Positions 5,974 through 6,786 of a DNA stretch of 6,786 bases are shown here, piece after piece. Position 1 is the first letter of the stretch. Each line of letters starts with the position of its first letter. A program made the position numbers and the translations under genes. Source of the DNA: Acidimicrobiia bacterium (GTDB taxonomy: Bacteria; Actinomycetota; Acidimicrobiia; Acidimicrobiales; Ilumatobacteraceae); NCBI GenBank assembly GCA_013821025.1, contig JACDHN010000148.1:1-6786 (forward strand), written 5' to 3'. A model generated the notes under the pieces. It had not been told where the DNA came from. It searched no databases and saw nothing but the letters and a program-made list of their open reading frames with translations.

Positions 5974-6786
5974 GGGGTCATCCCGCGGTACGTGCGGCGT
6001 TCGCTACGGCGAAGACGCCACGCCGACCAGCGCTCTCCCAGCAGTGGGTCGTCTGGCAGCTCGCCGAGGCGGCGGGCACTGGAATCACTGAGCCGGATCA
6101 GCAACGCCAGCAGCACGTAGTTGGCGAGCAGCGACGACCCGCCGTACGACACGAACGGCAGCGTGATGCCGGTCAGGGGGATCACCTTGATGACGCCGCC
6201 GACGATGATGAACGCCTGGATGCCCATGATGGTCGTGAGGCCCACGGCCAGCAGCTTCTCGAAGCTGTTCTCGGTGCGCATGGCGATGCGCAGACCTGCA
6301 CCCACCAACAGCATGAAGCCGATCAGGACGGTGGCCGCCCCGACGAGGCCCAGCTCTTCGCCGATGGAGGCGAAGATGAAGTCGTTCTGCGCTTCTGGCA
6401 CGGTGTTGGGGCTGCCAACACCGAGCCCGGTGCCGAGGATCCCACCGTCGGACAGCCCGTAGAGCGCTTGAACGATCTGGTAGCCGTCGTCGAGCGGATC
6501 CGCCCACGGGTTGAGCCAGATGTCGACGCGCTCTTGTACGTGGCCGAAGATGCGCCAGGCGATGTAGGCGGCACCGGCGAACAGGATGGCGCCGGCGATC
6601 AGATACATGATGCGCTGGGTGGCGACCCACAGCATGACGATGAACAAGGTGAAGAACAACAGCGATGACCCGAGGTCCTTCTCGCCCACCATCACCATCA
6701 CCGAGAAGCCCCAGGCGATCAGCAGGGGAGCGATGTAGCGGGGGCTTGGGAGGTGGATCGGCCCGAGCTTCCACGTACCGGCGGCG
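5970..6786 (-). CDS. rodA: RodA/FtsW-family SEDS peptidoglycan glycosyltransferase, 5'-truncated by the window edge
   Basis: SEDS proteins polymerise lipid II into glycan strands in partnership with a class B PBP, here PbpA. The frame is open from the window edge (first whole codon at 6785, reading AAGTWKLGPI...) to TGA at 5972-5970: 271 visible residues of a family that is usually about 400-480, so the N-terminal helices lie outside. EKDLG at visible residues 35-39 contains the Asp (37) that matches the proposed catalytic Asp of RodA/FtsW. Several hydrophobic helices follow (about 18-33, 40-56, 57-78, then more after a large outer loop around 79-130). The C-terminal signature PFVSYGGSS precedes the last helix and a short basic cytoplasmic tail. 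The Met at 6701 is internal, not a start. The stop overlaps the pbpA start as ATGA. It is called RodA over FtsW because of the conserved rodA-pbpA-pknB order. Confidence 0.94.
   Translation of the reverse strand, partial: AAGTWKLGPIHLPSPRYIAPLLIAWGFSVMVMVGEKDLGSSLLFFTLFIVMLWVATQRIMYLIAGAILFAGAAYIAWRIFGHVQERVDIWLNPWADPLDDGYQIVQALYGLSDGGILGTGLGVGSPNTVPEAQNDFIFASIGEELGLVGAATVLIGFMLLVGAGLRIAMRTENSFEKLLAVGLTTIMGIQAFIIVGGVIKVIPLTGITLPFVSYGGSSLLANYVLLALLIRLSDSSARRLGELPDDPLLGERWSAWRLRRSERRTYRGMTP

Noticed and set aside
6699..6701. Met codon at 6701 as the rodA start
   Set aside because: The frame continues upstream to the window edge with recognisable SEDS sequence (TWKLGPI...), so the gene is truncated by the window, not short.
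1..6786. CRISPR array, insertion sequence, phage, tRNA/rRNA or toxin-antitoxin content
   Set aside because: No spaced direct repeats, transposase or integrase motifs, cloverleaf or rRNA-like sequence were seen. The only tandem repeats encode the pknB tail.

Overview
The window reads as a high-GC actinobacterial chromosome segment. It carries the conserved cell-wall synthesis and cell-division locus that lies near the replication origin in many Actinomycetota. The gene order crgA(-) / pabA-trpG(+) / pknB(-) / pbpA(-) / rodA(-) matches, from memory, the Mycobacterium tuberculosis Rv0011c-Rv0017c block. Two members of that block are missing here: the gene between crgA and trpG (Rv0012, DUF881-type) and the second kinase gene pknA. 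The proline/threonine-rich extracellular tail on the kinase and the reduced cluster suggest a non-mycobacterial lineage, perhaps Acidimicrobiia. That placement is an inference, not a proof.

Layout. Bases 1-879 (+) hold the C-terminal three quarters of a thiolase, followed by a GC-rich hairpin (904-926). Bases 955-1221 (+) encode an 88-residue protein with one membrane segment and a CxxC...HC zinc-ribbon-like motif. A 99-bp, comparatively AT-rich convergent gap (1222-1320) holds two adjacent inverted repeats and a sequence fitting the DnaA-box consensus. crgA (1321-1698, -) and the glutamine amidotransferase gene pabA/trpG (1724-2308, +) diverge from a 25-bp gap whose two candidate -10 elements overlap. 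After a 25-bp convergent gap, the minus strand carries pknB (2334-4475), pbpA (4489-5973) and the 3' part of rodA (5970 to the window end). These three are tightly packed, with a 13-bp gap and a 4-bp ATGA overlap, so they almost certainly form one operon transcribed rodA -> pbpA -> pknB. No stretch over 300 bases lacks a gene.

How the genes work together. RodA (SEDS glycosyltransferase) and PbpA (class B transpeptidase) form a peptidoglycan polymerase/cross-linking pair. PknB is a membrane Ser/Thr kinase with four extracellular PASTA-like repeats that would sense cell-wall precursors and phosphorylate elongation and division proteins. CrgA is a small two-helix membrane protein that recruits division and wall-synthesis proteins; here it has a long Ser/Thr-rich cytoplasmic tail that is an attractive but untested kinase target. 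PabA/TrpG supplies ammonia for folate and/or tryptophan synthesis and is a conserved neighbour with no known role in the wall machinery.

I see no mobile element, CRISPR array, tRNA, rRNA or clearly novel multi-gene system. The points of interest are local: the divergent promoter geometry, the convergent intergenic motifs, the small zinc-ribbon membrane protein, and lineage-specific features of PknB, PbpA and CrgA.
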